DNA of 64,000 nt, taken from positions 248,001 through 312,000 of the forward strand of contig JAHBUY010000008.1 of NCBI GenBank assembly GCA_019637795.1, read 5' to 3'. The translations under genes and the position numbers were made by a program. Under the pieces are notes generated by a model that ran no database searches, had not been told where the DNA came from, and saw only the letters and a program-made list of their open reading frames with translations. Positions 49,553-58,205 of this stretch are shown here, piece after piece (positions within the stretch are counted from its first letter, which is position 1; each line of letters starts with the position of its first letter). The stretch comes from a bacterium. Lineage in GTDB: Bacteria; Desulfobacterota; Binatia; HRBIN30; CADEER01.

Positions 49553-50586
49553 AGGTCGCGCGCCTCTACGACTTCCTCGACGTCCGCATCGAGGAGCAGC
49601 CGGTGCCGGCGATCGGTCCCGGCGAGGCGCTGGTGCGGGCGCGCGCCTGCGGCATCTGCTCGGGCGATGTCGTTCCCTGGTACATCCGCAAGAAGGCGCC
49701 GTTGGTGTTCGGGCACGAGCCGGTGGGCGAGATCGCGGAGGTGGGGGCGGGCGTCACCGCGTTTCGCCCCGGGGACAGGGTCTTCGTCCATCATCACGCG
49801 CCCTGCTTCCGCTGTCGCGCCTGCGCGCGCGGCGAGTTCGTCCAGTGTCCGACCTGGAAGCAGTCGCACCTCGACCCCGGGGGCATGGCGGAGTTCTTCC
49901 GCGTGCCCGCAGGCAATCTGGCGGGCGACACCCTGTGCCTCCCCGACCACGTGAGCGACGCCGACGGCGCCCTGGTCGAGCCGCTCGCCTGCGTCGTCAA
50001 GTCGCTGGCCCGCGCCGGCGATGTCGCGGGCGCTTCGGTGCTGATCATCGGCCTCGGCGTGATGGGGCAGATGCACGTGCTCCTGGCCCGCCACCTCGGG
50101 GCGCGGCGGATCATCGGCGCGGACCTGGTGGCGGGTCGCTGCGCGGTGGCCACGCAGCTCGGTGCCGACGTGGTGCTCGACGCCAGCGCGGCGCCGCTCG
50201 CCGAGCAGGTGCGCGATGCGACCGACGGAGAAGGGGCCGAGATCGTCATCGTCGGCCCGGCTACCGTGCCGGCGCTCGAGACCGGCATCGCCTGCGCGGC
50301 ACGCGGCGGCACGGTCGTCCAGTTCATGGGGACCGAACCGGGCGAGGCCCTGGCGCTGTCCACCTTCGACTTCTACTTCCGCGAGCTGCGACTCATTCCC
50401 AGCTATTCGTGCGGGCCGGTGGAGACGCGCCGAGCCCTCGACCTGATCAGCGAGGGCGTGATCGCCGCCCGCCACGTCGTCACCCACCGCTTTCGGCTCG
50501 ACGACGCTGCCGAGGCCTACCGCGTCGCCGCCCTCGACAAGGCGGCGATCAAGGCCATGGTCATGTTCGCCGGCGCCAGCGGGTAG
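49549..50586 (+). CDS. Zinc-dependent medium-chain alcohol dehydrogenase (second of pair)
   Basis: A 345 aa MDR enzyme. CGICSGDVVPW and FGHEPVGE supply catalytic zinc, APCFRCRACARGEFVQC the structural zinc. The nucleotide fold is VLIIGLGVMGQMHVLLA. It is only moderately similar by eye to its upstream neighbour, so the two look like diverged partners rather than a recent duplicate. Translational coupling suggests consecutive steps or a mixed complex. Followed by a strong hairpin terminator. Confidence 0.85.
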   Translation: MKVARLYDFLDVRIEEQPVPAIGPGEALVRARACGICSGDVVPWYIRKKAPLVFGHEPVGEIAEVGAGVTAFRPGDRVFVHHHAPCFRCRACARGEFVQCPTWKQSHLDPGGMAEFFRVPAGNLAGDTLCLPDHVSDADGALVEPLACVVKSLARAGDVAGASVLIIGLGVMGQMHVLLARHLGARRIIGADLVAGRCAVATQLGADVVLDASAAPLAEQVRDATDGEGAEIVIVGPATVPALETGIACAARGGTVVQFMGTEPGEALALSTFDFYFRELRLIPSYSCGPVETRRALDLISEGVIAARHVVTHRFRLDDAAEAYRVAALDKAAIKAMVMFAGASG

Positions 50587-50603
50587 GGGACGATAGCGGG
50601 GCG

Positions 50604-50639
50604 AAAAAAAAGGGCGCCCCATGCGGGGCGCCCCCTTTT
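50604..50639. terminator. Bidirectional intrinsic terminator
   Basis: Stem GGGCGCCCC (50612-50620) / GGGGCGCCC (50625-50633) with loop ATGC. The A-tract at 50604-50611 gives eight Us for minus-strand transcripts (the lipoprotein genes). A T-tract at 50636-50639 serves the dehydrogenase transcript. Confidence 0.9.
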
Positions 50640-50655
50640 GCAGTGGTTCAGCGGC

Positions 50656-50892
50656 TTACTTGTTCCAGCCGCGACTGCCCAGCTTGTCCGCGACGGCCTG
50701 GGCCTTCTGAGCCGACGCGGCAGCCTTGCTGGCGGAAGCGTCCGCTTGGTTGGCGGCCGCTTCGGCCTTGTTGGCAGCCGCCTCGATCCGCGCCTGCAGG
50801 TCGGGCGGAAACGGCTTCTTCGGGCAGCCGGTGAGGGTCGCCAGGAGACCCACGCCCAGCACTCCAATCAACATCCGATGTCTACGCGTCAT
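50656..50892 (-). CDS. Alanine-zipper lipoprotein, Lpp/OprI-like (second of tandem pair)
   Basis: A 78 aa protein. The lipobox ends LLATLTGC (cysteine 23), leaving a 56-residue mature part. The body is an alanine/lysine heptad helix (IEAAANKAEAAANQADASAS...) ending in GWNK with a C-terminal lysine. Size and architecture match Braun-type outer-membrane lipoproteins. The C-terminal lysine could be linked to peptidoglycan. Shine-Dalgarno AGAAGGAGC. It lies upstream of a strong terminator. Confidence 0.8.
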   Translation of the reverse strand: MTRRHRMLIGVLGVGLLATLTGCPKKPFPPDLQARIEAAANKAEAAANQADASASKAAASAQKAQAVADKLGSRGWNK

Positions 50893-50938
50893 CAGCGCGC
50901 TCCTTCTACCGACAGTTCACAGTGCCCGGGGATACGGG

Positions 50939-51169
50939 TCACTTGCGGTACGACTTGCCGGCAACGGCCTCGCACTTCTGGGCTGCGGCATCAGCCGAAG
51001 CAGCCGCCTGCGACGCGCTCTGCGCAGCGGCGCTGGCCTTGTTGGCCGCCGCCTCGGCGCGGCTCACCAGGGCCTCGGCCTTCTGCATGTCGGCCGGATC
51101 GATCTTCGCCGTGCAGCCGGCCAGGGCGGTGAGGGCCAAGGCCACCAGAATTCCCTTCTTCGTCTTCAT
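50939..51169 (-). CDS. Alanine-zipper lipoprotein, Lpp-like with YRK C-terminus (first of tandem pair)
   Basis: A 76 aa protein. The signal ends LTALAGC (cysteine 19), giving a 58-residue mature protein, the same mature size as E. coli Lpp. The helix has alanines in heptad positions (AEALVSRAEAAANKASAAAQ). It ends SYRK, like the Lpp terminus YRK whose lysine is cross-linked to peptidoglycan. One internal cysteine (AAQKCEAVAG) is an unusual addition. A strong ribosome-binding tract GAAGGAGGAGG precedes the ATG. Same strand and family as the gene 46 bp downstream. Confidence 0.82.
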   Translation of the reverse strand: MKTKKGILVALALTALAGCTAKIDPADMQKAEALVSRAEAAANKASAAAQSASQAAASADAAAQKCEAVAGKSYRK

Positions 51170-51514
51170 TTGCCTCCTCCTTCTTCCTTCTCAGGTGAGA
51201 GTGGTCTACGCAGCACCGCTGCAGCCTATTTTCACAAAATCCCTCCCGGAGCAAGCGTCAAGATGAAAAACGACCGCTACTCTCTACGCACGCCACCATG
51301 ACCCACGCGCTGCTCCGCTGAGCAAATCAACGATAGCTGTCACGACGCCCATCGCCAGCCGCCGGCGAAAGAATTCGCCGCGGGCGGCGCCGCGGCGCAT
51401 GCATAGGACGCGAGCGAGCCGCGAAGGGGGGGCGACGCATTTTCTGCTTGCGCCGGCGGGCGCTCCGGCGCGACAATCCGGGCCCGCCGAAGAGCCAGCG
51501 AAGGGAGGTCCGTC
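51170..51514. other. Intergenic region between divergent lipoprotein and TPR genes
   Basis: No gene was found here. A minus-strand TTGACG (51261-51256) with TTTGTG 17 bp on may be the lipoprotein promoter. The ribosome-binding purine tract (51174-51186 on the minus strand) leads into the lipoprotein. GGGAGGT at 51503-51509 serves the TPR gene. The middle (51300-51480) is featureless GC-rich DNA. Confidence 0.4.
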
Positions 51515-52228
51515 ATGCCGTGTCCGGAATGCAGTGCGCAGACCGCGGTGGACCACCGGTACTGCGCGTATTGCGGGTTCCCGTTGCGACCCGAGACGCT
51601 GGCCACCGACCACCACGGGACGCCACCTGAGGCGGCCTGTGCGCGCTGGCAGCGGGTGGTCAGCCGCTATCCGGAGCGGCCGGAGGCGCACTACAACCTC
51701 GGCCTGGCCCAGTACCACCTCGGACGGATCGACGACGCCATCGCCGCCCTGGAACGCGCCGTCGCGCTCGAGGACGCATTGCCACACGCCCACTTCCAGC
51801 TTGCGGTCGCCTACTATCGCCGCGGCCGGCTGGAGGCGTGCGCGGCGGCCTGCCGGCGCGCCCTGCAGTATCAACCGACATCGGTGCCGGCGCGCTATCG
51901 CCTGGCGCTATCGCTCTACCACCTCGGCGAGCTCGACGAGGCGCTCGACAACTTCCGTGCCGTCGTCGATTCCGACCCGGGGTATGTGATTGCCCACTAC
52001 CATATCGGCGTGCTCTACGAGCGATTGGGCATGAGCGACGATGCCATCGACGCCTTCAGCCGCGTCGCCGATGGCAATCCCGACGACGCCGCGGCGCATT
52101 ATCACCTCGGCGTGAACTACAAGCGCAAGGGCCTCGACGATCTGGCGATCGGCGAATTCGCCCACGCGCTGCAACTCGATCCGAGCGACCGCGACGCCGC
52201 GGCCGAGCTCCAATCGCTCGAGCGGTAG
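51515..52228 (+). CDS. Zinc-ribbon plus tetratricopeptide-repeat protein
   Basis: A 237 aa protein. The N-terminal zinc ribbon has two CxxC knuckles (CPEC and CAYC, residues 3-20). About five TPR units follow (HYNLGLAQYHLGRIDDAI, AHFQLAVAYYRRGRLEA, ARYRLALSLYHLGELDEAL, AHYHIGVLYERLGMSDDAI, AHYHLGVNYKRKGLDDLAI). No signal peptide; probably a cytoplasmic scaffold. Preceded by GGGAGGT. Target unknown. Confidence 0.85.
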   Translation: MPCPECSAQTAVDHRYCAYCGFPLRPETLATDHHGTPPEAACARWQRVVSRYPERPEAHYNLGLAQYHLGRIDDAIAALERAVALEDALPHAHFQLAVAYYRRGRLEACAAACRRALQYQPTSVPARYRLALSLYHLGELDEALDNFRAVVDSDPGYVIAHYHIGVLYERLGMSDDAIDAFSRVADGNPDDAAAHYHLGVNYKRKGLDDLAIGEFAHALQLDPSDRDAAAELQSLER

Positions 52229-52295
52229 CACATTCGGAGGTGGGAACACCGGGCGCCGACACCGTGCCGGTGTGGCGCCCCGGTCGCTGACCCGG

Positions 52296-54701
52296 TCAGG
52301 TCTTCTTCTCAACAGATTTCGTGGCCGGATCGTAGACGACGTGGCCGAGCGCCGGCTCGGTGAAGGCGAGGGCGCCGTCGATGTAGAGCGAGAAGCCCTC
52401 GGGATAGCCGTCGTAGCGTACGTCGCCGTCGGGGCGGTCCCAGATGATCGTCAGGTCGTGGCCGCGGTAGCGCAGGCCGTCGAGGGCGAAGAAGGGCCAC
52501 TCGCGCGCCATCGGCTCGAGCTCGATGCGGTCGTCGTCGCGCGGCGTCAGGCCGACGACCCCCTCGACGACCAGCGACAGGTACATCGAGTGGAAGTCGT
52601 GCGAGATGTCCGACGGCTTCGGCTGCGGCGACTGGGCGTGCGGCTCCCACTTCGAATAGTACTCGTGCGCGTTCGGCCGCCAGTAGGGATCGTTGGGATG
52701 GACGCCGGGGTAGAGCAGGTCGTTGTAGCGCCGCATCAGCTCCATGAAATCCGCCGCCGTCACCGGATGTCCGTGGTAGTGCTTGATCGCCTGCAGCGCG
52801 GTGCGCGCGCCCATGCTGATCGGATGCGGGGCGATGTTGCGCGTCAGCCCGTCCATGTCCCAGGTCCACGTCTTGTAGTGCTTCAGGCTGGTGATGACCG
52901 GCGGATAGCGGGCCCAGAAGTCGTCCGGATCGACCAGCGCCGCCAGCGCCGGCGTGTAGCGCGGCTGGTCGGGGGCGAGCAGGGTGGTGAAGGGAAAGAA
53001 GCCGTGGATCTCGCGGATCGGCGCGCGGGCGTGGTCGCTGGCGCGTTGCGGGTAGAAGAAGTGGGTGTCGTCGTCCCACATCTGCGCCAGGGTGGCCGCG
53101 CGGATCTTTTCGGCGATGCCGCGGAATTCCTCGGCGAGCGCCGTGTCTCCGGCGGCGGTGGCGAGCTCGGCGACCCCGATGGCGTTGGCGAACACGAAGC
53201 TGGCGAAATCGACCCGCTCCAGGGCCGGCGGCTCGCTGGTGAGCTCGAGGCGGGTGCCGTCGAAGTACCAGTAGGAGAGGATGTCGAGGTCGTAGCCCGT
53301 GACGCGCGGCCGATCGCGCTCGGGCAGCCCGTCGCCATCGCTGTCGTAGGCGGTGAGCCAGGCGCGGACGTCGGCGGCCATCGCCGGCAGCAGACGGCGC
53401 AGGGTATCGGGCGGGAGTGGATGGACGCGCTGCAGCTCGGCGGCGGCGGAGGCGATCCAGTGCGAGTAGGTCTCGTTCCAGTACGGGCTGCCCGGCGGAT
53501 CGACGACGGCGCCGTTCGGCGCCCGGTTGCGATAGCTGTTCTCGAGCTGTTCGACCGCGTAGCGCGGATCGCGCAGGTAGGTCAGCTCCTTGATCTGCAG
53601 CGGCACGGCGAAGCCGATGACGTTGTCGAAGCCGAGCTTCCCCTCGTAGAACGCGGCGCCGTGCAGGTCGGGGGTCGCCATGTCCACCATCGAGAAGCGG
53701 ACCACCCACCAGCGGTAGTACCACATGCGCTTGAAGCCGGGGTCGGCGGCGTCGAAGTAGGGGACGTTCTCGGCGAACCAGCGGTTGTAGACGCGCGACT
53801 GCGCGTGGTGATCCGGCAACGGATCGGCCGGCGCGGCCCGCCGCTGGTCGTCGAAGCGCACCGCCAGGCCGCTCTCCGGCGTGCTGCCGCTGGCCGGCAC
53901 CTGCAGTTCGCGGCGCAGGTGCGTGGTCGCCGCGTCGAGTCGCGTGAACCCCGGGGCGTCGAGGTAGACGAAGAGCGGCATGCCCTGAAAGCTGCCGGCG
54001 GCGAGGAGGGGGAACGCCGGCGGGGCGTCCTCGGCGTTGGGGATCGGGATGGGGTGGGCGATCGCTTCGATCGTTAGCGTGTGCGCGGCCCCGTCGCGGC
54101 TGGTCGCGGAGTACGTCGCCGCGATGCGGTCGTCCCAGGTGATGTACTTGTACTCGTCGACGGTGACGCCGGGCAGCTCGTAGTGGATGGCGGTGTGGCT
54201 CGGGTAGCGTTCGATCCAGTACTGATTGTCGTAGATCACCGCCGGTTGGCCATCGATCGCGAACGACACGTCGACCAAGCGACGCAGGCAGTAGCTGGAG
54301 TGCGCGTAGCAGATCTCGCCGGCGAGGCCCGGCTGGAAGGCGATCTCGCGGGTCCACAGGCGGCGGCCGCTCGACAGCAGCAGCTTGTCGTCGTCGAGCA
54401 TTAGCTGGCGGCCGATCTGCGGCGGCACGCCGCGCGGCAGGGAGCGGAACACCTGGTGGCCGAGCATGGCGTCGAGGTAGCCGTCGCCGGCCGGGCCGTG
54501 CTGGCGCGCGCCGGGTGGCTCGAACCGCAGCCAGCGCGCGAAGGCCGGCGGCCCGGCCTCCGGGGCCGCCGCGGTGACCGGCGGCGCCTCGTCGATCGCC
54601 GTCGGTGCCCACGGACGCCACCACGCCAGCGCGCCGCCGGCGAGCAGCAACGGCAGCAGCCACAACGGGAGACGGGAGCGTGGGCGGGAGAGGGGGGGCA
54701 T
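52296..54701 (-). CDS. Membrane-anchored GH63/MGH1-like glycoside hydrolase family protein
   Basis: An 801 aa protein. A basic N-terminus and one transmembrane helix (about 12-28) precede an N-terminal beta-rich domain (about 60-270) and a C-terminal (alpha/alpha)6 domain. The latter has GKLGFDNVIGFAVPLQIKEL, the aromatic YWNETYSHWIA, YDSDGDGLPERDRP, YWYFDG, TWTWDMDGLTRN and WDDDTHFFYPQ, resembling mannosylglycerate/glucosidase-type hydrolases (GH63 clan). Candidate acids are the aspartates in WDMDG and WDDDTHF. Probably trims a sugar or glycolipid outside the membrane. Substrate unknown. Confidence 0.7.
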   Translation of the reverse strand: MPPLSRPRSRLPLWLLPLLLAGGALAWWRPWAPTAIDEAPPVTAAAPEAGPPAFARWLRFEPPGARQHGPAGDGYLDAMLGHQVFRSLPRGVPPQIGRQLMLDDDKLLLSSGRRLWTREIAFQPGLAGEICYAHSSYCLRRLVDVSFAIDGQPAVIYDNQYWIERYPSHTAIHYELPGVTVDEYKYITWDDRIAATYSATSRDGAAHTLTIEAIAHPIPIPNAEDAPPAFPLLAAGSFQGMPLFVYLDAPGFTRLDAATTHLRRELQVPASGSTPESGLAVRFDDQRRAAPADPLPDHHAQSRVYNRWFAENVPYFDAADPGFKRMWYYRWWVVRFSMVDMATPDLHGAAFYEGKLGFDNVIGFAVPLQIKELTYLRDPRYAVEQLENSYRNRAPNGAVVDPPGSPYWNETYSHWIASAAAELQRVHPLPPDTLRRLLPAMAADVRAWLTAYDSDGDGLPERDRPRVTGYDLDILSYWYFDGTRLELTSEPPALERVDFASFVFANAIGVAELATAAGDTALAEEFRGIAEKIRAATLAQMWDDDTHFFYPQRASDHARAPIREIHGFFPFTTLLAPDQPRYTPALAALVDPDDFWARYPPVITSLKHYKTWTWDMDGLTRNIAPHPISMGARTALQAIKHYHGHPVTAADFMELMRRYNDLLYPGVHPNDPYWRPNAHEYYSKWEPHAQSPQPKPSDISHDFHSMYLSLVVEGVVGLTPRDDDRIELEPMAREWPFFALDGLRYRGHDLTIIWDRPDGDVRYDGYPEGFSLYIDGALAFTEPALGHVVYDPATKSVEKKT

Positions 54702-54825
54702 CGCGACGCCGCTCCGCTCGCGACAGCGGAGCCGGTGGGGGACGTATATCGGAGGCGGCGGTTTGTCGCGAATCGCCCGCCTTGCGCCCGCCGGCGGCGA
54801 GCGATAGCGGCCGTGCGGGGGCCGG

Positions 54826-56082
54826 GTGCAGAGGATCTTCTACGGGTGGTGGATCGTCGGCGTCGCGTTCATCACGCACTGCCTCACCACCGGGATCGTC
54901 TTCTACAGCTTCGGGGTCTTCCTGCCGGCGCTCACCGAGGCGTTCGGCTGGACCCGCGCCCAGGCGTCATTCGGGTTCTCGCTCGCATCGCTGTGCGGAG
55001 CCTTCTACTCGCCGGCGGTCGGGCGGGTCGTCGATCGCCGCGGGTCGCGCCCCTCGCAGTTGGTCGGCGCCGTGGCGATGGCGGTCGGCTTCTGGCTGTT
55101 GCGCGGCGTGTCGTCGCTGAGCGAGTTCTATCTCGTCATGGGCGGGGTGGTCTCACTGGGCGCCACGGCGCTCGGCGGGCTGCCGAGCAATGCGGCCGTG
55201 ACCCGGTGGTTCGTGCGCCGCCGCGGCCAGGCGCTCGGCGTCGCCACCGCCGGCATTTCGATGGGCGGGGTGATCTTCGTGCCGCTCACCGAGTGGCTGA
55301 TCGCGCACGGCGGCTGGCGCGGGGCGTTCGGATGGCTGGGCGTCATCGTGCTGGTGGCGGCGGTACCGCCGGTGGCGCTCTTCATGCGACGCGCCCCGGA
55401 GGCGATGGGGCTGCGCCCGGACGGCGACGCCCGCGGCGCCGCCCCCGATGCCGCCGCGGCCCTCGAGCTCGAGCGTTCGTGGACGGCAGCGCAGGCGCTG
55501 CGCAGCCGCAATTTCTGGCTGATCACCGCCGCCTTCTCGCTCACCGGGGCGGGATTGTCGGCGACCCTCCTGCACCAGATCGCCTTTCTGCGCGACCGCG
55601 GTCTGAGCGGGCCGGCGGCGGCCTGGGTGCTGGGGGCCACCGCCGGGATGGGAGTGGTCGGCAAGCTCGGCTTCGGCGCGCTGCTCGACCGCTTCGGCGA
55701 TCGCGCCATCATCCTGCTCTGCTTCGGATTGCAGGCGCTGGGCGTGGGCTTGCTGGTCGCCCCTACCTCGACCCCGATGCTGACGGTGTTCGTCGTCGTC
55801 TACGGCTTCGCCATGGGCGGCAACGCGACGCTGTGGGCGACCGTGGTCGCGGCCTGCTTCGGCCGCCTCCACTACGGCGCGATCGCCGGCTGGATGACAC
55901 CCGTCATCGTCTTCAACCAGGCGTTGGCGATCCCGCTCACCGGCGCCGTGCGCGACGCCGGCGGGCGCTACGAGCCCGCGTTCGCGATCATCATCGTTCT
56001 GACCGTCGGCGCCATGCTGTGCATCGCCGGATTGGACGGGCGGGCTCGGCCGCCGCGCGCCGCACGGCCGACGCTGTCTTGA
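54826..56082 (+). CDS. Major facilitator superfamily transporter
   Basis: A 418 aa, 12-helix MFS protein. The MFS loop motifs are degenerate (GRVVDRRGSRPSQLVG after helix 2 and LLDRFGDRAIIL after helix 8). The opening FYGWWIVGVAF and the GWRGAFGWLGVI segment resemble the monocarboxylate/oxalate-formate antiporter group. Starts at GTG 54826; divergent from the GH63-like gene (124 bp gap). Substrate not predictable. Confidence 0.88.
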   Translation: MQRIFYGWWIVGVAFITHCLTTGIVFYSFGVFLPALTEAFGWTRAQASFGFSLASLCGAFYSPAVGRVVDRRGSRPSQLVGAVAMAVGFWLLRGVSSLSEFYLVMGGVVSLGATALGGLPSNAAVTRWFVRRRGQALGVATAGISMGGVIFVPLTEWLIAHGGWRGAFGWLGVIVLVAAVPPVALFMRRAPEAMGLRPDGDARGAAPDAAAALELERSWTAAQALRSRNFWLITAAFSLTGAGLSATLLHQIAFLRDRGLSGPAAAWVLGATAGMGVVGKLGFGALLDRFGDRAIILLCFGLQALGVGLLVAPTSTPMLTVFVVVYGFAMGGNATLWATVVAACFGRLHYGAIAGWMTPVIVFNQALAIPLTGAVRDAGGRYEPAFAIIIVLTVGAMLCIAGLDGRARPPRAARPTLS

Positions 56083-56107
56083 CAACCGGCCGAGGCGACC
56101 CTTAAGC
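56079..56107 (+). promoter_or_regulatory. Candidate promoter for the PuuD-like gene
   Basis: Consensus TTGACA (56079-56084), a 17-bp spacer and TTAAGC (56102-56107). It overlaps the MFS stop codon. An eight-T run follows at 56117-56124. GGGAGG (56181-56186) precedes the ATG at 56193. Confidence 0.45.
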
Positions 56108-56192
56108 AGCCCCGCAGTTTTTTTCTGGCTGGGCGTGGCCCCGCATGCCGCGGCGTATGGTAGGCGGTGGAGACACACACGGGAGGAACGAC

Positions 56193-56945
56193 ATGGAGAA
56201 TCTCTTCGTCGAATCGATCATCCGCTGGATCCACATCGTTGCCGGCGTCATGTGGATCGGTCACCTGTACTTCTTCAACTTCGTCAATTCGCAGTTCGCG
56301 CCGACGATGGACGGCGAGACGAAGAAGAAGGTGGTGCCCGAGCTGATGCCGCGCGCGCTCTACTTCTTCCGCTGGGGCGCCGCCTACACCTGGGTCACCG
56401 GCGTGCTGCTGCTGCTGCTGGTCTTCTACCACGGCCCGTTCATGTTCGATGCCGGCGGACACTGGGGCGCGGCCTCGATCCTCGCCGTCATCCTCGTGTT
56501 CGTGGCGCCGCTGATCTACGACCAGCTCTACAAGACCGTGCTCACCGATCCCAAGGCCGGGTTCGTGGGCGGCGTGATCCTCGCCACGGCGATGCTCTGC
56601 TACATGGCCTGGATCGCCCACTTCGGCTATCGCGCCTACGCGATCCACCTCGGGGCGATGTTCGGCACCATCATGGCGTTCAACGTCTGGTTCCGCATCT
56701 GGCCGTCGCAGCAGCAGATCATCCGCGCCACCAAGGAGGGCACGCCGCCGGACGCCGCCCTCGTCGGGCTCGCCGGTCTGCGTTCGAAGCACAACACCTA
56801 CATGTCCGTGCCGCTCATCTTCACCATGATGAACGCGCACGCGCCGTGGGCGGCCAACCCGTTGCTGATCGGCATCGTCGTGCTCGTCGGCTGGGGCGCG
56901 ACCTACTGGCTCTACAACAAGTCCAAGGCCGTCAAGGGATTCTGA
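56193..56945 (+). CDS. PuuD-like (urate oxidase N-terminal, DUF989) membrane protein
   Basis: A 250 aa membrane protein with about seven helices. The opening RWIHIVAGVMWIGHLYFFNF, the middle FRWGAAYTWVTG and FNVWFRIWPSQQQII match the membrane part of PuuD. That family couples urate hydroxylation to respiration through a C-terminal cytochrome c domain, which is absent here. No other purine-catabolic gene is nearby, so a different redox role is possible. The histidines in WIHI and WIGH could bind haem. ATG 56193 fits the GGGAGG. Confidence 0.75.
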   Translation: MENLFVESIIRWIHIVAGVMWIGHLYFFNFVNSQFAPTMDGETKKKVVPELMPRALYFFRWGAAYTWVTGVLLLLLVFYHGPFMFDAGGHWGAASILAVILVFVAPLIYDQLYKTVLTDPKAGFVGGVILATAMLCYMAWIAHFGYRAYAIHLGAMFGTIMAFNVWFRIWPSQQQIIRATKEGTPPDAALVGLAGLRSKHNTYMSVPLIFTMMNAHAPWAANPLLIGIVVLVGWGATYWLYNKSKAVKGF

Positions 56946-56966
56946 CCAACGATCGCGTCGCGGGTC

Positions 56967-57000
56967 GGAGCGACGGAGGACGCGATGCCTCCGTTGCTCC
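56967..57000. terminator. Hairpin between convergent genes
   Basis: Arms 56967-56979 (GGAGCGACGGAGG) and 56988-57000 (CCTCCGTTGCTCC) pair at 12 of 13 positions plus a G-U. It sits between the PuuD-like gene and the end of the convergent AI-2E family gene. There is no T-tract, so it may act with Rho or as an RNA 3' stabiliser. Confidence 0.5.
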
Positions 57001-57021
57001 GTCGCCGCGCGCGTACCTGCT

Positions 57022-58095
57022 TCACGGGGGATCGTCGCGGCGCCGGGGCCGGTCGTTGGCGTACTGCTCGCGGTAGATGCGGGCGAAGGCCACGAGAATA
57101 GCGATGATCGCCGGGCCGAGGAACATGCCGAGGAATCCGTAGGCCTGGAGGCCGCCCAGGATCCCGAAGAAGAGGAACACGGTCGGAATCTGCGTCCGCC
57201 CGCCGATGACCAGCGGCCGGATGAAGTTGTCCACGCTGCCGATCACCAGCACTCCCCAGCCGATCATGATGCCGGCGCGGACGTAGTCGCCGCCGATCGC
57301 CAGGTAGCCGGCGACCCCGATCCAGACCAGCGGGCCGGCGTAGGGAATCAGGGAGAGGAGCGCGGTGGCGCCGGCGAGCAGGACGCTGAACGGCACCCCG
57401 AGCCCCCAGTAGGCGACGCCGCCGAGGAGACCCTGCGCCGCCGCGGTGAGCACCGAGCCGAGGACGACCGCGGAGAGGGTCTCACCGAACCGGAGCATGA
57501 CCGCTTCCTTGTCCTCCGGCTCCATCGGGATGAGGTCGGCCAGCGCCGCGACCATGCGCGGCCCGTCGCGGAAAAAGAAGAACAGCGCGAAGACGGTGAA
57601 GAAGAAGTTGATGACGAAGCGGAAGACGTTGGCGGCTGCCGCCGGCGCCTGGGCGACCAGGAAGCCGCTCACGGTCTGGCTGGCGCTGACGACCATGGCG
57701 GGGAGGTCGACCTTGCTGCGCAGCCCGACGTCGTGCACCAACTGACCGAGCCGCGAGGCCCGCATGTGGTCGAGCATCTCCTGCAGGCGGCCCGAGGTGA
57801 CGAAGTCGCGCAGGTTCTCGTAGAGCGAGACCGATTCCGTGGTGACGACGCTGAAGAAGTAGAAGCCCGGCGCGACCACCAGCAGCAGGGTGGCGGCCGT
57901 CATCAGCCCGGCGGCGGCGCCGTCGCGGGCGCGCAGAAGGACCTTCAGCCGCTCGCAGAGTGGCTGGAGGATGAAGGCCAGCAGGGCGGCGTAGCTGAGC
58001 GGGCCGATGAACTCCGAGAGGATGAGGTAGAATTGGTAGAGGAGAAAGCAGAACGCGACGAAGAAGAACGCGGCGAAGAGCTGCTCCCGGCGCAT
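57022..58095 (-). CDS. AI-2E family transporter (PerM/TqsA-like)
   Basis: A 357 aa membrane protein with about eight helices. The C-terminal signature is LIPYAGPLVWIG, then VDNFIRPLVIGGRTQIPTVFL and LGMFLGPAIIA, and an amphipathic region lies near 100-170. The family includes AI-2 exporter TqsA, sodium/proton antiporters and PerM; substrate is unknown. ATG 58095 (MRREQLF) was chosen because the 21 residues upstream lack membrane or family features. Divergent from uvrC. Confidence 0.88.
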   Translation of the reverse strand: MRREQLFAAFFFVAFCFLLYQFYLILSEFIGPLSYAALLAFILQPLCERLKVLLRARDGAAAGLMTAATLLLVVAPGFYFFSVVTTESVSLYENLRDFVTSGRLQEMLDHMRASRLGQLVHDVGLRSKVDLPAMVVSASQTVSGFLVAQAPAAAANVFRFVINFFFTVFALFFFFRDGPRMVAALADLIPMEPEDKEAVMLRFGETLSAVVLGSVLTAAAQGLLGGVAYWGLGVPFSVLLAGATALLSLIPYAGPLVWIGVAGYLAIGGDYVRAGIMIGWGVLVIGSVDNFIRPLVIGGRTQIPTVFLFFGILGGLQAYGFLGMFLGPAIIAILVAFARIYREQYANDRPRRRDDPP

Positions 58096-58191
58096 GGCTG
58101 CGCGGCGTAGCAAGGGCGGGGTGCACCGGCAAGTCGACGCGGGCGACGCGGGCGGCATCGACTCCTCTGTGGTGCCATCGCCGTGGCGGGG

Positions 58192-58197
58192 TATAGT
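58192..58197 (+). promoter_or_regulatory. -10 box close to uvrC start
   Basis: TATAGT ends 8 nt before ATG 58206, which places the start site at about 58204. A uvrC mRNA from here would be practically leaderless. No good -35 is seen 16-18 bp upstream. Confidence 0.35.
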
Positions 58198-58205
58198 GGC
58201 GGCGG

